The notes under the pieces are model-generated. The model worked only from the letters and a program-made list of their open reading frames with translations, was not told the DNA's origin and made no database searches. The translations under genes were made by a program, and so were the position numbers. A stretch of 64,000 nt of DNA from Piper betle (lineage: Eukaryota; Streptophyta; Magnoliopsida; Piperales; Piperaceae): assembly GCA_033002965.1 (NCBI GenBank), contig JAURVB010014903.1, forward strand, positions 1 to 64,000, given 5' to 3'. Shown in pieces: positions 36,890 to 49,337 of the stretch (its first letter is position 1; each line of letters starts with the position of its first letter).

Positions 36890-37190
36890 AGGCCCTCACC
36901 CCACCCCCACCCCCACCCCCAATCGGCTTCTTTTGCCTTTCTCACCCTCATAGCCTTTGCCCCCACCGATGTGGCCTTCGTCTTCAACCCTCATTGCGTC
37001 ACTGGCCCTACCCCCCCCCCCACCCTTCCACTCCTCCCCTACTTTCACTCCCTGCCGTGCCTCTTTCCCCGCCCCACGCCCCTCACCCTGCCCTTCACCC
37101 CTCACTCTACCCTATGCCCCTCATCCCACCCACGCCCCTCCCCTTGTACCCCCCGCCCCACCCCACTCCTCCTCCCCCTCCCCCTCTATT
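36890..37190. repeat. C-rich tract (G-quadruplex-prone on the minus strand)
   Basis: Tandem CCCCAC units at 36898-36922 and many C4-C10 runs up to 37190 give proline/serine open frames in all plus frames. No protein family is recognised, so these are treated as low-complexity, not genes. Confidence 0.85.
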
Positions 37191-37554
37191 TTGTCGTGCT
37201 ACTTTGTGTCATTCAGGGTTGCCGTGGTTGCGACACAAAAATGGTCAGCGGAGTTGCTGGCTAGCAGTGGGCGGCCTGTGATCTAGCACAGGCGAAAGCT
37301 ACAACAACGTCTAAGTAGATGATTTTCCTTTATTTCGGTTCCTCTGTTTCTCCATCAATGTGATGCAGCACGACCGATGGGAGGCGTCGGCTTGGGAGTC
37401 ATGTGAGTAGGCAGTTACAGTACGGTCGGCAGTGGTGTAGGTTACGGCGGCAGCAGCGAACTCACTGACGGTCACGGTGGCATGGCAAAAACAGAGGAGG
37501 GGGGCAATTGTCGGTAGGGGAGAAAGTCAGGGGTGAAAATAAAGGGGGGGAGCA

Positions 37555-38735
37555 ATTTTGTAATAAAAACTTGACTCGTTCCCTATTCGTGTCAATATTA
37601 CAAAATAAATTAAATATATATAATAATAATAATTTTGTAATAAAAACTTAACTCACTCAGAACAAGAGGCAAGTTTTTATTAGGAAATTATTTTTATATT
37701 TTTTAAATTTTATTTGGTAATATTAACTCTATTCAAAAGTAAGTCAATTTTTTATTACGAAATTATTTTATATATTTTTTAAATTTTATTTTGTAATATT
37801 AACTCGAGTCGGGACGAGTCAAGTTTTTATTATAAAATAAAATTTTTAAAAATAAACTAATTCTTTCAATTTTAAAAAATAAATTTATTTTGTAATATTA
37901 ACTCGAGTTATTAGCGATTCAAGTTTTTATTAGGAAATTATTTTATATATTTTTTAAATATTATTTCTTAATATTGACTCAAACTGGGAATGAGTCCAGT
38001 TTTTATGACAAAATTTTTATATATATATATTTTAAAATTTATTTCATAATATTGATTAGAGTTTGGAGCTAATCATGTTTTTATTACGAAACTACCCAAG
38101 CCCATTTCCTTTTAGACTCAAGTCAATATTCTGAAATACATCTTGAAAAATATTAAAAAAAAGAGTAAAATACCATAAAATAAAGTAATCCATTATAACT
38201 TAATTATTTTATTTTATGGTATTTTACTTTATTTTTCTCATATTTTTTGGGATATATTTCGTAATATTAACTCGAGTCAGGAGCGGTCAAGTTTTTATTA
38301 CAAAATTGACCATTCATCGGTGGGGGGAGAAAATAGAGTTGGAGAAGAAAAATGAAACAATGGCAATTTTGTAATAAAAACTTGACTCGCTCCCGACTAA
38401 AGTCAATATTATAAAATATATCCCAAAAAGTATTAAAAATACATTAAAATACCATAAAATAAATTAATCAAGTTCTAATGGTTTATTTTATTTTATGGTA
38501 TTTTACGTTATTTTTTTAAAATTTTTCGAGATGTATTTCGTAATATTGACTCGTGCCAGAAGCAAGTCAAAGTTTTTATTACAAAATTATATTTTTTTAA
38601 AAAAATTATTTCATAATATTAACTTGAGTTGGGAGCGAGTCAAATTTTTATCACAAAATTATTTTATTTTATTTGTTTAAATTCATTTCGTAATATTGAT
38701 TCAAAGTCAGGAATGAGTCAAATGTTTATTACAAA
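37555..38735. repeat. Array of the GACTCG...CGAGTC hairpin unit (left arm)
   Basis: About a dozen diverged units of 60-130 bp, each with the pattern GTAATATTAACTCGAGTCGG / CGAGTCAAGTTTTTATTAC / AAAATT. In several places the orientation flips (AAAACTTGACTCG versus CGAGTCAAGTTTT). Each unit is a small inverted repeat equal to the hairpin found once per LTR (19193-19219). No coding potential. Confidence 0.8.
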
Positions 38736-38739
38736 ATTG

Positions 38740-39097
38740 CCATTGCCCTTTCCTTCCCCCTCTGTTTTGCCTCTGCCGTCCCACCGCTGGCGGCCTCGCC
38801 AGCGACCTCGCCGTCGGCTGCTCGCTGCCTTCCCGACTCTTCCCCAGGCTTGGATGATGCACGCTCGGGGTCGCCGTGCAGCACAGCCAAGCGTCACATC
38901 CTTGCCACCGCTGTCGCGGCCCCAGTGCCCGGATCTCGTCGACGATCAAGCGGATCTCACCGTTGCTGCCGAGGGAGAGGGGGTCAAGGAGGCTGTCGAT
39001 GTTGGCGGCAACGGCATCGGCAGTGGAGACGGAGCGAGCGGCCACGGAGAAGGCAGTGAGGTGGGAGAGGATACAGAAGGGGATGCTGGACTTGATG
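38740..39097. other. GC-rich block interrupted by solo LTR C
   Basis: Resembles in composition the GC-rich internal block of the LTR family, and follows the hairpin array just as that block follows the single hairpin. This suggests an older relative of the LTR into which copy C inserted. The open frames are unconserved. Confidence 0.45.
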
Positions 39098-39311
39098 TGT
39101 AAAACCCACGATTCGAGTCAGGGTTTTATATTCAGAACCGGTTGGTTCGACCGTTATTTTTTAGTTGAGTCAGTTTCAGAACATGTGTACTGAGTCGACA
39201 CGAGTCGCGTGTATGAGCTATGAGGGGCATGCGTACCCAAGTACATGATGATAACGTCATGAACACAGCAGAACAGAATGAGTTATCAGAATATATAAGA
39301 GTATGCCAGAT

Positions 39312-39346
<35 letters not shown>

Positions 39347-41882
39347 GATCGTAGAATTAGTTTTAGGCTAATGAAATTGCCACCCAGTTATTTTTCTCCC
39401 CTCCCGACATCTTCTCCCCAAACCCTTGCCCCGACGCCGCCCTCGTGCAGCGTCACCGCCGCCGCTGTTGACGCCGGCCTGTTGCTGGTCGTCGTTGCCA
39501 TGCTCTGCCGCGGCGGTGCCGTGCCGCCTCGAGCGCAGCCGGCCATCGTCCGGCCTCCATGACGCCGGATCGCCATGCCTAGCGCTGCGCCCATGTTGCA
39601 CTTCCATCATCGATCGCGTCACTGGCAACTGTCGCCGCCACGATAGAGTGGTAGCCTCAACACCCTCGACCTTCTAGCGACCTTCCCCGACCAGATCGGA
39701 GCCTATTGCCGCCCAGACCGGCCGGATTCTTCTCCCATCATCACCGCTCTATTTTAGGCATTTTTCAGGCGAGCCGCCACCTCTGTTGGCCATGTCGACG
39801 TCGTAGATGCATCGGGCTCGTTGAGCCAGTTCCAATGGTACCAATATGACTACTTTCCGGCCAGTAGACGCCGCCAGCGACTGTTACCAGAAAATCAGCA
39901 GAGAGGTGCCGAAAAACCACTAAAGCCGCCGAAAAACCGCCAGAACTTGCCGGAAAACTGGATTTAGTGGAGTTCACCGGATCTTCTGCAGAGCTCATCC
40001 AGTCGATTCCGATCGAACTTCGGACATTGATGTGAGCCGAATTCAAGCTCCGAGACAGGCGACGAAACCCTAGTCATCGCCGATTGCCGATTACATGAGG
40101 TATAGTTACCTCCAAGTTAATTATTTAAAATTAATGATTGTTAGCACAGTATGTTAGGATTGAATAATTGTCATGATAAATGTATGAGTATGAGTGCAGT
40201 GATGATTGCATGATGCAATTACTAGGGAATGAATAGTGAGTGATCTAATGAGGTAGATCGAGTTGAGCATGCTAATCGAATATGACGTAACTTAGAAAAA
40301 TAGTATAAAATTGGTATGAATAGGATGACTTAGAATTATTTTCACATTATGATTATTTGACTATTGATGGATGTTATTTGTATTGTGTGTGATGTTCATT
40401 GAGTTTAATGCATCATTTAGTTAGCAGGCGTTGGTATTTAGTTTTGATGTGTAGGTACGTAGTAGGAGCTCGCCGCTTAGGCGCGATGACAAGCTTGGAG
40501 CTTCTACCGGGTCCATTTAGGACTCGTCTCTATTTTACGCTCTTTTCTATTTTATGTTTATTTTATTATTTACAGGACGGGTTAAGTGGCGTTTTATTGG
40601 ATCCCACTTAACTCGAGCCATTTAACCAGAACAGTTTTCCAGATTAATAACCCCTCGAGGATGATTTCGAAAACAAGATCCACCACAAGTTGCCTTCGGG
40701 CCTATTATATAAATCCCTTCCCAGTCCTATATATATAATTTTATCGAGTTTTCAGTGAGACGAGAGATGGAGAAACCGACTACACGTACCATGAGCGGAT
40801 GCCGTGACAGTCAAAGTGGGCTCTGGATTAGTGCCAGCGGACTGTTCCATTCCTGAGGGATCCTGACAACTCCGCGTTTGAGTTCCTCACACCCGGAGAA
40901 CGTGGAGGTTTACGGGTACTGTTTAGTACAGCCCATGTCCGGACTTGTGGTTCAAAGGTTACTAAAGGCGACTGCCTGAGAGTACTCAACCTTCGTGCTC
41001 AAGGCTAGGAGAAATATGGAGATAAGGAGAGGGCTTAGGATTTGAGACCAGAAAATGAAGTAAGAAAATGCCGAGAGCGGCATCAGCAGCAGCAGATTAG
41101 TAAGTTCGGGATGCTACCAGGTCTTCAGCCCAGTGGCTCCTCAGTAGTGCCCTTCAGAGTGTTCACGTGCAGTATATGATGTTTTCTTTCATATGAAAGT
41201 TTGCTCTCATAGCCAACTTGTTATAGTTATTTTATTTTCCGGACCAGTAACACTTGTTACTGACATGTTTTATACTATATGTAGGTAATAATCACGAGTT
41301 GGAGGAGCCAGCTTGGACGGAGGGGCACTGTTGTCGCTTGTACACATGTCAGTCGATTGAGTGATTGTATTGTGTTTATGATGTTATTATATAGTGAATG
41401 GTATGATTAAATGCTTGAGACATGATGATGTGACATGATTAATTGCTAAGACATGGTAGAATGTGAAACATGAATAGAGTGCCCAGTGGAAGCGTTGTGG
41501 GTTGAGACCCCAGTTCTAGAATGAGTTTACAGTATATTAGATTGTGTGTTAATGAAATTGTTGATATATGCATATATACTTGTATAAATTATTTTGACAG
41601 GGTGGACCCTCATTGCACTTTTAGGGGAGACTTATGTCCGTTGTATTTTAGAATTTTTATTAATTTTGATTGTAATCATATTATTGTATGAATTACCTTG
41701 CCCGTCATTCATGTAGTATCATGTTAGGATTTTGAGCATTTATCCATGCATGACGAGTTGTATCTTCATCTTAAGACGTCGAGATTAGATCCGCACGAGT
41801 TGGGTTCAGGTTAGTCGACCTAACTGGGGCCTAGAACATGCCGGTTCGGTTCACGAGTGTGGACCAGATTTGGGGTGTTACA
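39098..41882 (+). mobile_element. Solo LTR C, 2,785 bp, with perfect 5-bp target duplication
   Basis: Begins TGTAAAACCC and ends GGGGTGTTACA, flanked by TGATG at 39093-39097 and 41883-41887. It is very close to copy B over most of its length: TTTTATATTCAGAACCGGT at the start, AGTAGGAGCTCGCCGC near 40460, and GGTTTACGGGTACTGTTTAG near 40908. The ~150-bp segment that carries the hairpin in other copies is missing; instead TTTTAGGC near 39366 runs directly into TTGCCACCCAG. A (TA)n tract sits at 39316-39342. The clean duplication makes this the best proof that the family is an LTR and that no internal region remains. Confidence 0.8.
39316..39342. repeat. (TA)n microsatellite inside LTR C
   Basis: About 13 TA units at a place where copies A and B have AT-rich but non-repetitive DNA. 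Confidence 0.9.
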
Positions 41883-41892
41883 TGATGACGGT

Positions 41893-42655
41893 GGCGAGGC
41901 AATTTCGTAATAAAAACTTGATGGACTCATTCCCGAGTCAATATTACGAAATAAATATTAAAAATAATTTAAAAAAATAAAATACTATAAAATAAAAACT
42001 TGATTTGCTCGTGCATGAGTTAATATTACAAAATTAATTTTTAATTTTTTTTAAAAATACAATACCATAAAATAAAAACTTGACTCACTCCCGCACGTGA
42101 TCGGTCCTAACTCCAGTTAATACTAAAAAATAAATTTTAAAAAACATATAATGATTTTGTAATAAAAACTTGACTCGATCCCGCGCAGGATCGAGTCAAG
42201 TGTTAATTACAAAATAAATTTAAAAAATAAAATAAAATAACTCCGTAATAAAAACATAACTCGCTCCTTTTTTGAGTCAATTCAAAAAAATTATTTTTTT
42301 AAAATTTATTTCTTAATAATAACTTTATTCACAATACAAAACTTGACTTGGTCCTTACTTGAGTCAATATTATAAAATAAATTAAAATAATAAAATAATT
42401 TTGTAATAAAAACTTGACTCGATCCCGGATAAAGCTAATTTTTTATTATAAAATTATTTATATTTTTAATTTATTTCATAATGTTGATTCCATTCTGTGC
42501 GGGATCAAGTCAAGTTTATATTACAAAATTATTTTTTTAAATTTATTTCTTAATATTGACTTAATTCAGGACCTAAGTTAAGTTTTTATTACGAAATTAT
42601 TTTATTTTTTTTAAATTTATTTCGTAATAAAAACTTAACTCGAGTCGTGACAGAA
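41893..42655. repeat. Array of the GACTCG...CGAGTC hairpin unit (right arm)
   Basis: Roughly ten further units with the pattern CGTAATAAAAACTTGACTCG / GAGTCAATATTACGAAATAAA lie just beyond the right target duplication of LTR C. They resemble the left array at 37555-38735. Removing LTR C would bring the two arrays to within a few hundred bases of each other. Confidence 0.8.
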
Positions 42656-42659
42656 TACG

Positions 42660-43080
42660 ATACTGCCCTGCCCCCTATTTGGGTAGGGTGCTTGGCCGGG
42701 GGGGCACGGTAGATCAGGGGCAGCGGCTAGGGCGGCAAGGCAAGGGGAGGGGCAGGGGCAGCATGTGGGGGGCCCGGGGTTGGAGGCCGGGGGCGGCGAC
42801 AGGGGGAGGGGCAGGGGGCGACAAGGTAGGGGGCAGCAGGCCAGGGGACGGTGGTAGGGGGAGGGGCAAGGGGAGGCATGTGGGGGCGTAGGGGGTGGCA
42901 GGTGGGGGGGGGGGGGGGAGGGCAGGAGGCGGCATGGCTTTGAGGCGGGGGGCGGCAGCCTTTTATAGCTACGGACCGGCGTCGAGGGCCCAGGCAGGAG
43001 CGCCAGAGGGTGGAGGGCGGGAGGGCGCGCGGAGGAGGGCCGGGAGGAAGGATACGTTGCCGGTGGGGGGTGGGGGATGA
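42660..43080. repeat. G-rich tract (G-quadruplex-prone on the plus strand)
   Basis: Dense G3-G14 runs, including one of about 14 Gs near 42905-42918, mirror the C-rich tract at 36890-37190. Proline-rich minus-strand and glycine-rich plus-strand open frames up to 178 codons are composition artefacts. Confidence 0.85.
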
Positions 43081-43135
43081 GTGCTTCATGCCATTGGATC
43101 TGGATCCACCTGGATTCCATAAGCTGCCTATGCAT

Positions 43136-43137
<2 letters not shown>

Positions 43138-43176
<39 letters not shown>
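43138..43176. repeat. (TA)n microsatellite at the right edge of the mirrored block
   Basis: About 19 TA units, read directly. Confidence 0.95.
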
Positions 43177-43177
<1 letters not shown>

Positions 43178-44831
43178 TTCGGCAATAAAATTGTCGAAAG
43201 TGTCTTACATATAATTTGACCTTTCTCCACAAGCAAGGGGTTTTTACATGGGAAACCATGCAATATGATGTCGGCAAGAAAGAAAATAACAAAAAAAATA
43301 TCAGCAGTAACAATTTGTAGACATTGGAACCATTATTATCAAATAAAAAACGCCTGGCTTCTAACTGTTCAAAAAGAGGGAGTGGTGAGTGAGTGTGGTG
43401 GTTAAGTTGCGGAGTTTAAATTAAGCACGTGTGTGGTGATTGGATGCCGACAATTCGTGGAAAAGATCCCCTGACCTAATCTGTTATATGCACTGATAAG
43501 GACATAAGCTAGCCTTCTTTTTCCAAGGCTAACGTTAGTTCGCTTTTGCGGAGGTAAAGAAAAAACATATGTTAGCTTTGGTCCTAATTGGTGTGCGAAC
43601 CGATGAACATACATGGACCACTTCACCTATGACTTATAAAAGAGCAAAGTTTTTGAAGGTGGTACTGTGCCTAAAGAAGCTAATAAGTGGAAATAGTATT
43701 AGAAGAGTATAGTCTTGGCAGTATGTATCTATGTTCTATAGATTGGCCATTGAATCAATGCAACTTTTCTAACCAGGGGGCGAAGGATCTTAAAATAAAA
43801 AGAGATGGTCAAGATGCGATGTATAAGTATAACAGTTAACACCGCCACGCGCGCGTCTCATTGAGGAGTTGACAGTCGCTAAACTGACTAATTAGCTCCT
43901 CTTTTTCAACAAAGGCTGCATCCGGTGGTCGCCTCTTTTTCAACAAAGGCTGCATCCGGTGGTCGCCCCTGCGCAGCTGGTGGACCCAATTATATACGGC
44001 CGGGACATCTCCAACCAACACCGGCCCGCCTTGTATTTAGCTTTCTATTTTGTTTCTATTTCTTTTATTTCTACGTTGAACATGTTTATTATATATGTGT
44101 AGATTTTTATTTCAAACTAGTGTTTCATTTCGTCTTTGATATGTACATATGTGGTGGCCGACACCCTTCTACCCCCATTTATTTGTGGCTTTGTGGGCGG
44201 AATGCATTTATTTTTCCTCCATGTTCAAAGACTACGTTTTAGTTCATAGTATATCATGCTTCCAAGGACAATCAGCTAATTAAACTGTCCGACATCGACA
44301 GGCTTGGATGGTAGAATGTAGCAAGTTCCAATAGATAGAAAGAAATTAACGATGAAGGTTGGATTGAGAAGCGCGCATATATATATATATATATACACTA
44401 TATTTTTTATATGTATGTTAATGTATGAGGAGTCCTTGTCTGGTCAGCCGCGGGAATTGATCATCACCTTTGCTACTACTAATTAAGATAACTGTGAATG
44501 AGACGAAAACGGGTAAGTATTCAAGGTTAATCGATACTAAAATATAGATAAGCCGCCAAACATTACCAGATGGGTATCATCAAGAACAACTAATTGTACA
44601 ATTTTACTAATTATATGATGTTATTATGGATTTTACTTACTTTTCAATTACTAATGATTATCTATGTAAAATATAATAAATGTAATATTTATATTTGTGG
44701 ATTAAAATTACAAATAATTATACGTAGGTTTGTAAGTGCCAACCTAGTTGGGATCTTTTAATATTACTATGATGCCATTTTATCCAACTTATTTTTTTAA
44801 CGAAGAAAGTTTATTTCTTTGAATTATTTAT
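43177..44831. other. Intergenic DNA, no gene seen
   Basis: No recognisable coding exon. It contains the 34-bp perfect duplication at 43898-43965 and a (TA)n tract near 44377-44394. Confidence 0.55.
43898..43965. repeat. Perfect 34-bp tandem duplication
   Basis: CCTCTTTTTCAACAAAGGCT and the following GCATCCGGTGGTCG occur twice in direct succession (43898-43931, 43932-43965) with no mismatch, so the duplication is recent. Confidence 0.95.
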
Positions 44832-45162
44832 TGTAAAACCCTAGCTTCGGGTTAAGGGTTTAATCGGTTGCTGTTTTGCCTAGTTTGGGCCAATCTCGAG
44901 TCACTTTAACTTTTAGACCATGAGTATGAAGTCCAAATGGCTATATGAATGTGTCATGGAGATTGAGTATGTCTGATATACAAATGATAACTTCAATTAT
45001 ACTACAGCGGAGCATGAATTATCAACGTGTATTTGAGGTATACGAGCTTTTACATGTGCTAGCCTTAAAGGTTAAATCCAAGTTATTTTAGCGTTTAGTA
45101 TTTGTTTGGATTTTTATAGGGTTTTTCTTTTACACATATCTTAAGGATTTCGGACTATCAGA
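44832..45162 (+). mobile_element. 5' fragment of an old LTR (copy F)
   Basis: Starts TGTAAAACCC and keeps diverged versions of the family's 5' block, for example AAATGATAACTTCAATTATA for the usual ATGATAACGTCA and GAGCATGAATTATCA for GAATGAGTTATCAG. It stops where copy D begins. Confidence 0.5.
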
Positions 45163-46468
45163 TGTTTAAAATCCATAACTCGAGTTAGAGTTTTACATTA
45201 GTGAATCAGTCGATTTAAGCCTAGTCAGCTTTATGACACATGTGCTAAGCTGAGGCCGACTGTGTGTTATAAACAATAAAGGTCAAGTGTACCAGAGTAT
45301 ATAATGATAATATCAGAAAAATATTAAGAAATAAGTCATCAAAGTATATAACAGCATGTCATTTATTTTTATATATTTGATCGTATTTTTTCCGGGTCGA
45401 ATAATGCAGTAGGGCACGTTAAATATCAGTTTGGGTAGGTTATTAGTTATAAAACATATCATTTTGATATTATTGAGTGTATTATATTTTATGGTATTTT
45501 TTTCATAATTTTTTGAATTTTTTTAAAATTTATTAGGAATTAGTTATTATTTTTAGTTTGAGTCGAAATAAAGTCAACTTTTAATTATAAGATTGCCACC
45601 CAAAACCACCCTCCCAACGTTTCCCCCTCTCTCCCAATCACTGCTTCGATCATCGTAGCCGACGCTGCCTTCACACACACCACCACCACCCTCTGCCAAA
45701 CCGTCACCGAGCCATCCCCTGCCATCCTAGTCATCGTCTGGCCTCCCCGACGCAAGGAAGCTGTGAACCTGTATAGTGCTCTCGACACTGACTCCGCCGC
45801 TAGCCACACTGCTCCGCATCGCCGTGCTGTTGTCACCACCCCTTCAACCTAGGCAATCTTTTCCCCCACTATGTGTCGCTGTCAAGGCCAGCCCAAGGCC
45901 GATCGAGTGTCACTGCCAATCCACAACCCCCATCGGAGACGATCACCATTGCCATCACCCTCACTCTCACCGTGGTCACATCGAGCCTGCCAAGCTAATC
46001 CTGACCCATAGCCCCTACCATGTCACCTCAACAACTGAAAACAGCCAAAAAATGACGTAAATTGCCTTATTCGTAGAAATCGCCCAAATTTTGTCAAATT
46101 CTTCCTTCCAAACCTAATCAAACATCCAATGCCGCCGGGTACCGAATTTGATTCCCGAGACGCTAGACCAAACCCTAATCGTCGCCAATTGTTGTCGATC
46201 TTTGTCACCGTCGCCAACGACGCATGGTATAATTAACTTCAACTTAATTATTTAAAATTAATAATTATTAGTATAGTATTTTAGGACTTGATTGATTGAA
46301 ATGACTAAATAACTTGATTGTGAATAAAACAAATTTGCATGATTTGAATTGTATTGAATGAATGCTAATGACCTAATTAAGTAAATTAAGTATGAGTATC
46401 TAATTACTGTAATATAATTTAGAAAAATCATAATGTGAATTGATATGAATAGGACTAATCAATGTTAG

Positions 46469-47132
46469 TGTGACACCCTGAATCCAACTTGCTCATGAAC
46501 CGAAAAGGAACGTCACAGGTCCTGATTTAGTCGGCTAACCTAAACTTAACCCGAGTAGATCTACTCTCAGCATCTCAAGATAAAAAATACTAATCACTAT
46601 GCATGGATGGATACACGTAACCTTAAGATGCTGCTACATGATGACATGACAACTAGTTTACATACCAAAATAATTACGATACAATCAATAAAAAATCCTT
46701 AAATAAAATAGACAGAGTCTCCCCTAAAAGTGCAATTAAGGGCCACCTTATCAAATCAACATGTATAAATACATAAATCCATATACATCCATTGTACCAC
46801 ATTTTCCACATAAATGTTTGATTCAGACACATCAAAAAATTCTCTACGATTTGTGTCTTGACCTACCTGCAAATTTTTGTGTACACCTTTATCATTCAAT
46901 TTGCACACTAATACATATTTTAGATCATATTATCACTATCCATGTCTATTTATCAAAACCTTCATCATATCATCTTTTATATCATGCAATTTCATCATAA
47001 GAATTTAATTTTCAGAATAACATAACAAACAACTGAAACAACCCAAACAAACTTTTTGTCAACAAGCATGTGTGTGTGTGTGCAAGGTAGGTCACTTCTC
47101 CTCCGTCCAAACCGGCGTATCTAGTATTTAAT

Positions 47133-47218
<86 letters not shown>

Positions 47219-49337
47219 AATGTCACCAAAAAATGTTACTAGTCTAAAAATATAACTATATAGCAAACTGGAAAATGAGAGTTGACTTTCATTTTGAAGA
47301 AAACATTTATATACTTATCGTGAACACTCTTAAGGGCATCTACTGAGGAGCCATTGGGCTGACTGATCTAATGCCTCTCTTAGCATTTTCTCATTTTCCT
47401 AGTCTCTTGGGATTACGAGTATATCATAAGTCCTCTCCTTTCCTCCATAATTCTCATGGTCTTGAGCATGAAAATCGAGTACTTTCAGGCAGTCGCCTTT
47501 AGTACCCTTTGAACCATAAGTCCGGACATGTGCTATACTAAATAATAACCACAAACCTCCACATTTCTCTAGGTGTGAGGACCTCAAAAAGGGAGTTGTC
47601 ATGATCACTCGGGAATGAAACAACCCTCTCACTCATCTAGAGGCAACTTTGATTGGCACGTGTCCCGCTCATAGTACGTGCAAATCAGTTTTCCCATCTC
47701 TCGTCTCACTGAAACACGATAAAATTATATACATGTATGGGAAGGGATTTATATAATATACCTAAAGGCAAATTATGATGGATCTTATTTTTGAAATCAA
47801 ACTCGAGGGATCTCATCGTCGAGGGTTATTAATCTGGAAAGACCGATTGATTAAATGGCCCAAGTTAAGTGGAATCCAATAAAAAGTCACTTGACCTGTC
47901 CTGCAGGTAATAAAATAAAAATGCAATGGAATAAAATGTAAAACGGGGAACAAGTCCTAAATGGACCTAGAAGAAGCTCTGAGTATATTATCGCGCTTAG
48001 GCGGCGAGCTCGTACACCATACTTACACATCAAAATAAAAGCTAACACCGCTTATGATGCATTCACGCATCCTATAGCTTACACACATTAATTATAATCA
48101 CATCAATCCATATAAAATTTCCTACGCTATGTTGCATTAGATTACAATAATTACTTAGTTTACCTAATTAGTTCCTTAACATTCGTTTTAATACAATTGA
48201 ATCAAGCAAATTCCTATTTTTATTACAATAAAAATATTTAACACATAAATTCATTAATCCTAGCATGTTGCATTAATAATTATCACCTTCAATAGATTAA
48301 GTTGAAGTTAATTATACCTCATGTCGTCAATAATCGGCAACGGCTAGGGTTTTGTTGTACAGCTTGAAACTTGAATTTGTCACCCGACGACGTCCAAAGT
48401 TTGATCGGTAACTACTGGATGAATTTGGCGAAAGATCCAGTAAATTTTAGCGAATCTGGTTTTCAGTGACTTTTTCGGCAAGACAATCAGGGTTATGGGT
48501 TAGCATCGGCTCAGTGAGTCAGACCCAATGGTGGTGGTGGTGAGGATGACAACGGTGGCGATGGCTGCCGGTGGCGGCAATGAGTTGGTCGGGGTCAGTC
48601 ATCTTGTCTGATCGAGCCTCGGCCAGTCTCAACAACGGCACTGGGTATGGGGGAAATGGTTGGGGGTCGAAGGGGAGGTGTCGGCGGCACAGTGTCGATG
48701 AAGTGGCGCGGACAGTGGTTAATCGATGCCAGGAAGATTGGCATGATTTCGTGGCATCAGGCATCGCGGCAACAGGGCAGTGGCTAGGGGTGCTCGGGGT
48801 GGCACGACGATGACATAGCTGGGCTCGGTGATGTCGATCTAAGGCAGTGCAGGGGTCGAAGGGTCGTTGACGGTGAGGGTGGAGGGGGCGTCAAGAGTTT
48901 GGGGAGAAGAAATGGTCGGGGTGAGTTCAGTTGCAGTTTCATGAATAAAACTTGACTAAACTCTGACTCGAGTCAAAAATAATAACTAACTCATAATAAA
49001 TCCTAAAAAAATCCAAAAGAATAGGGGGAAATCCCATAAAATATAACATACACCTTAACATCACAATGACATGCTCTATAACTAATAACCTACCCTAACA
49101 ACCCTATAACGTATCCTAATGCGTTATTCGACCTAAAAATAATTCTATTTTCTATTACTAAAACAAATAAATAAAATTTTGGGCATTTTCTCATATCTTC
49201 TGATTACTCATTTTACTGTTGTCTTACTGACGTCATCATCATATATTTGGGTATATATGACCCTCGTGGTTCATGACATACGACCGGCATCAGCTCAATA
49301 TGCGTGTTCTGAAATTGACTTGAATGAAAAGGCATTA
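46469..49337 (-). mobile_element. LTR E, inverted copy nested in LTR D
   Basis: The left end TGTGACACCC is the reverse of the family's 3' terminus. Reading the minus strand leftward recovers the family order reversed, including the GAGCTCGCCGCCTAAGCGCG block near 48000. It is flanked by GTTAG at 46464-46468 and 49338-49342, a perfect 5-bp direct repeat. About 70 bp of the family's 5' terminus is absent from the right edge although the repeat is present, which is odd. A (CA)n(TA)n microsatellite lies at 47136-47213. The 77-97-codon frames inside are unconserved. Confidence 0.65.
47136..47213. repeat. Compound (CA)n(TA)n microsatellite in LTR E
   Basis: About 24 CA units followed by about 15 TA units, read directly. 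Confidence 0.95.

Noticed and set aside
36842..37286. Serine/proline frames of up to 140 codons
   Set aside because: The CCCCAC-type low-complexity tract opens all plus frames; no start context or family.
37555..38735. CRISPR-like regularly spaced repeats
   Set aside because: Spacing is irregular, the units are diverged and change orientation, and the genome is a plant nucleus.
42635..43263. Proline-rich minus-strand frames of up to 178 codons
   Set aside because: They are produced by a G/C-run tract and a (TA)n repeat; other frames are equally open and no motif is seen.
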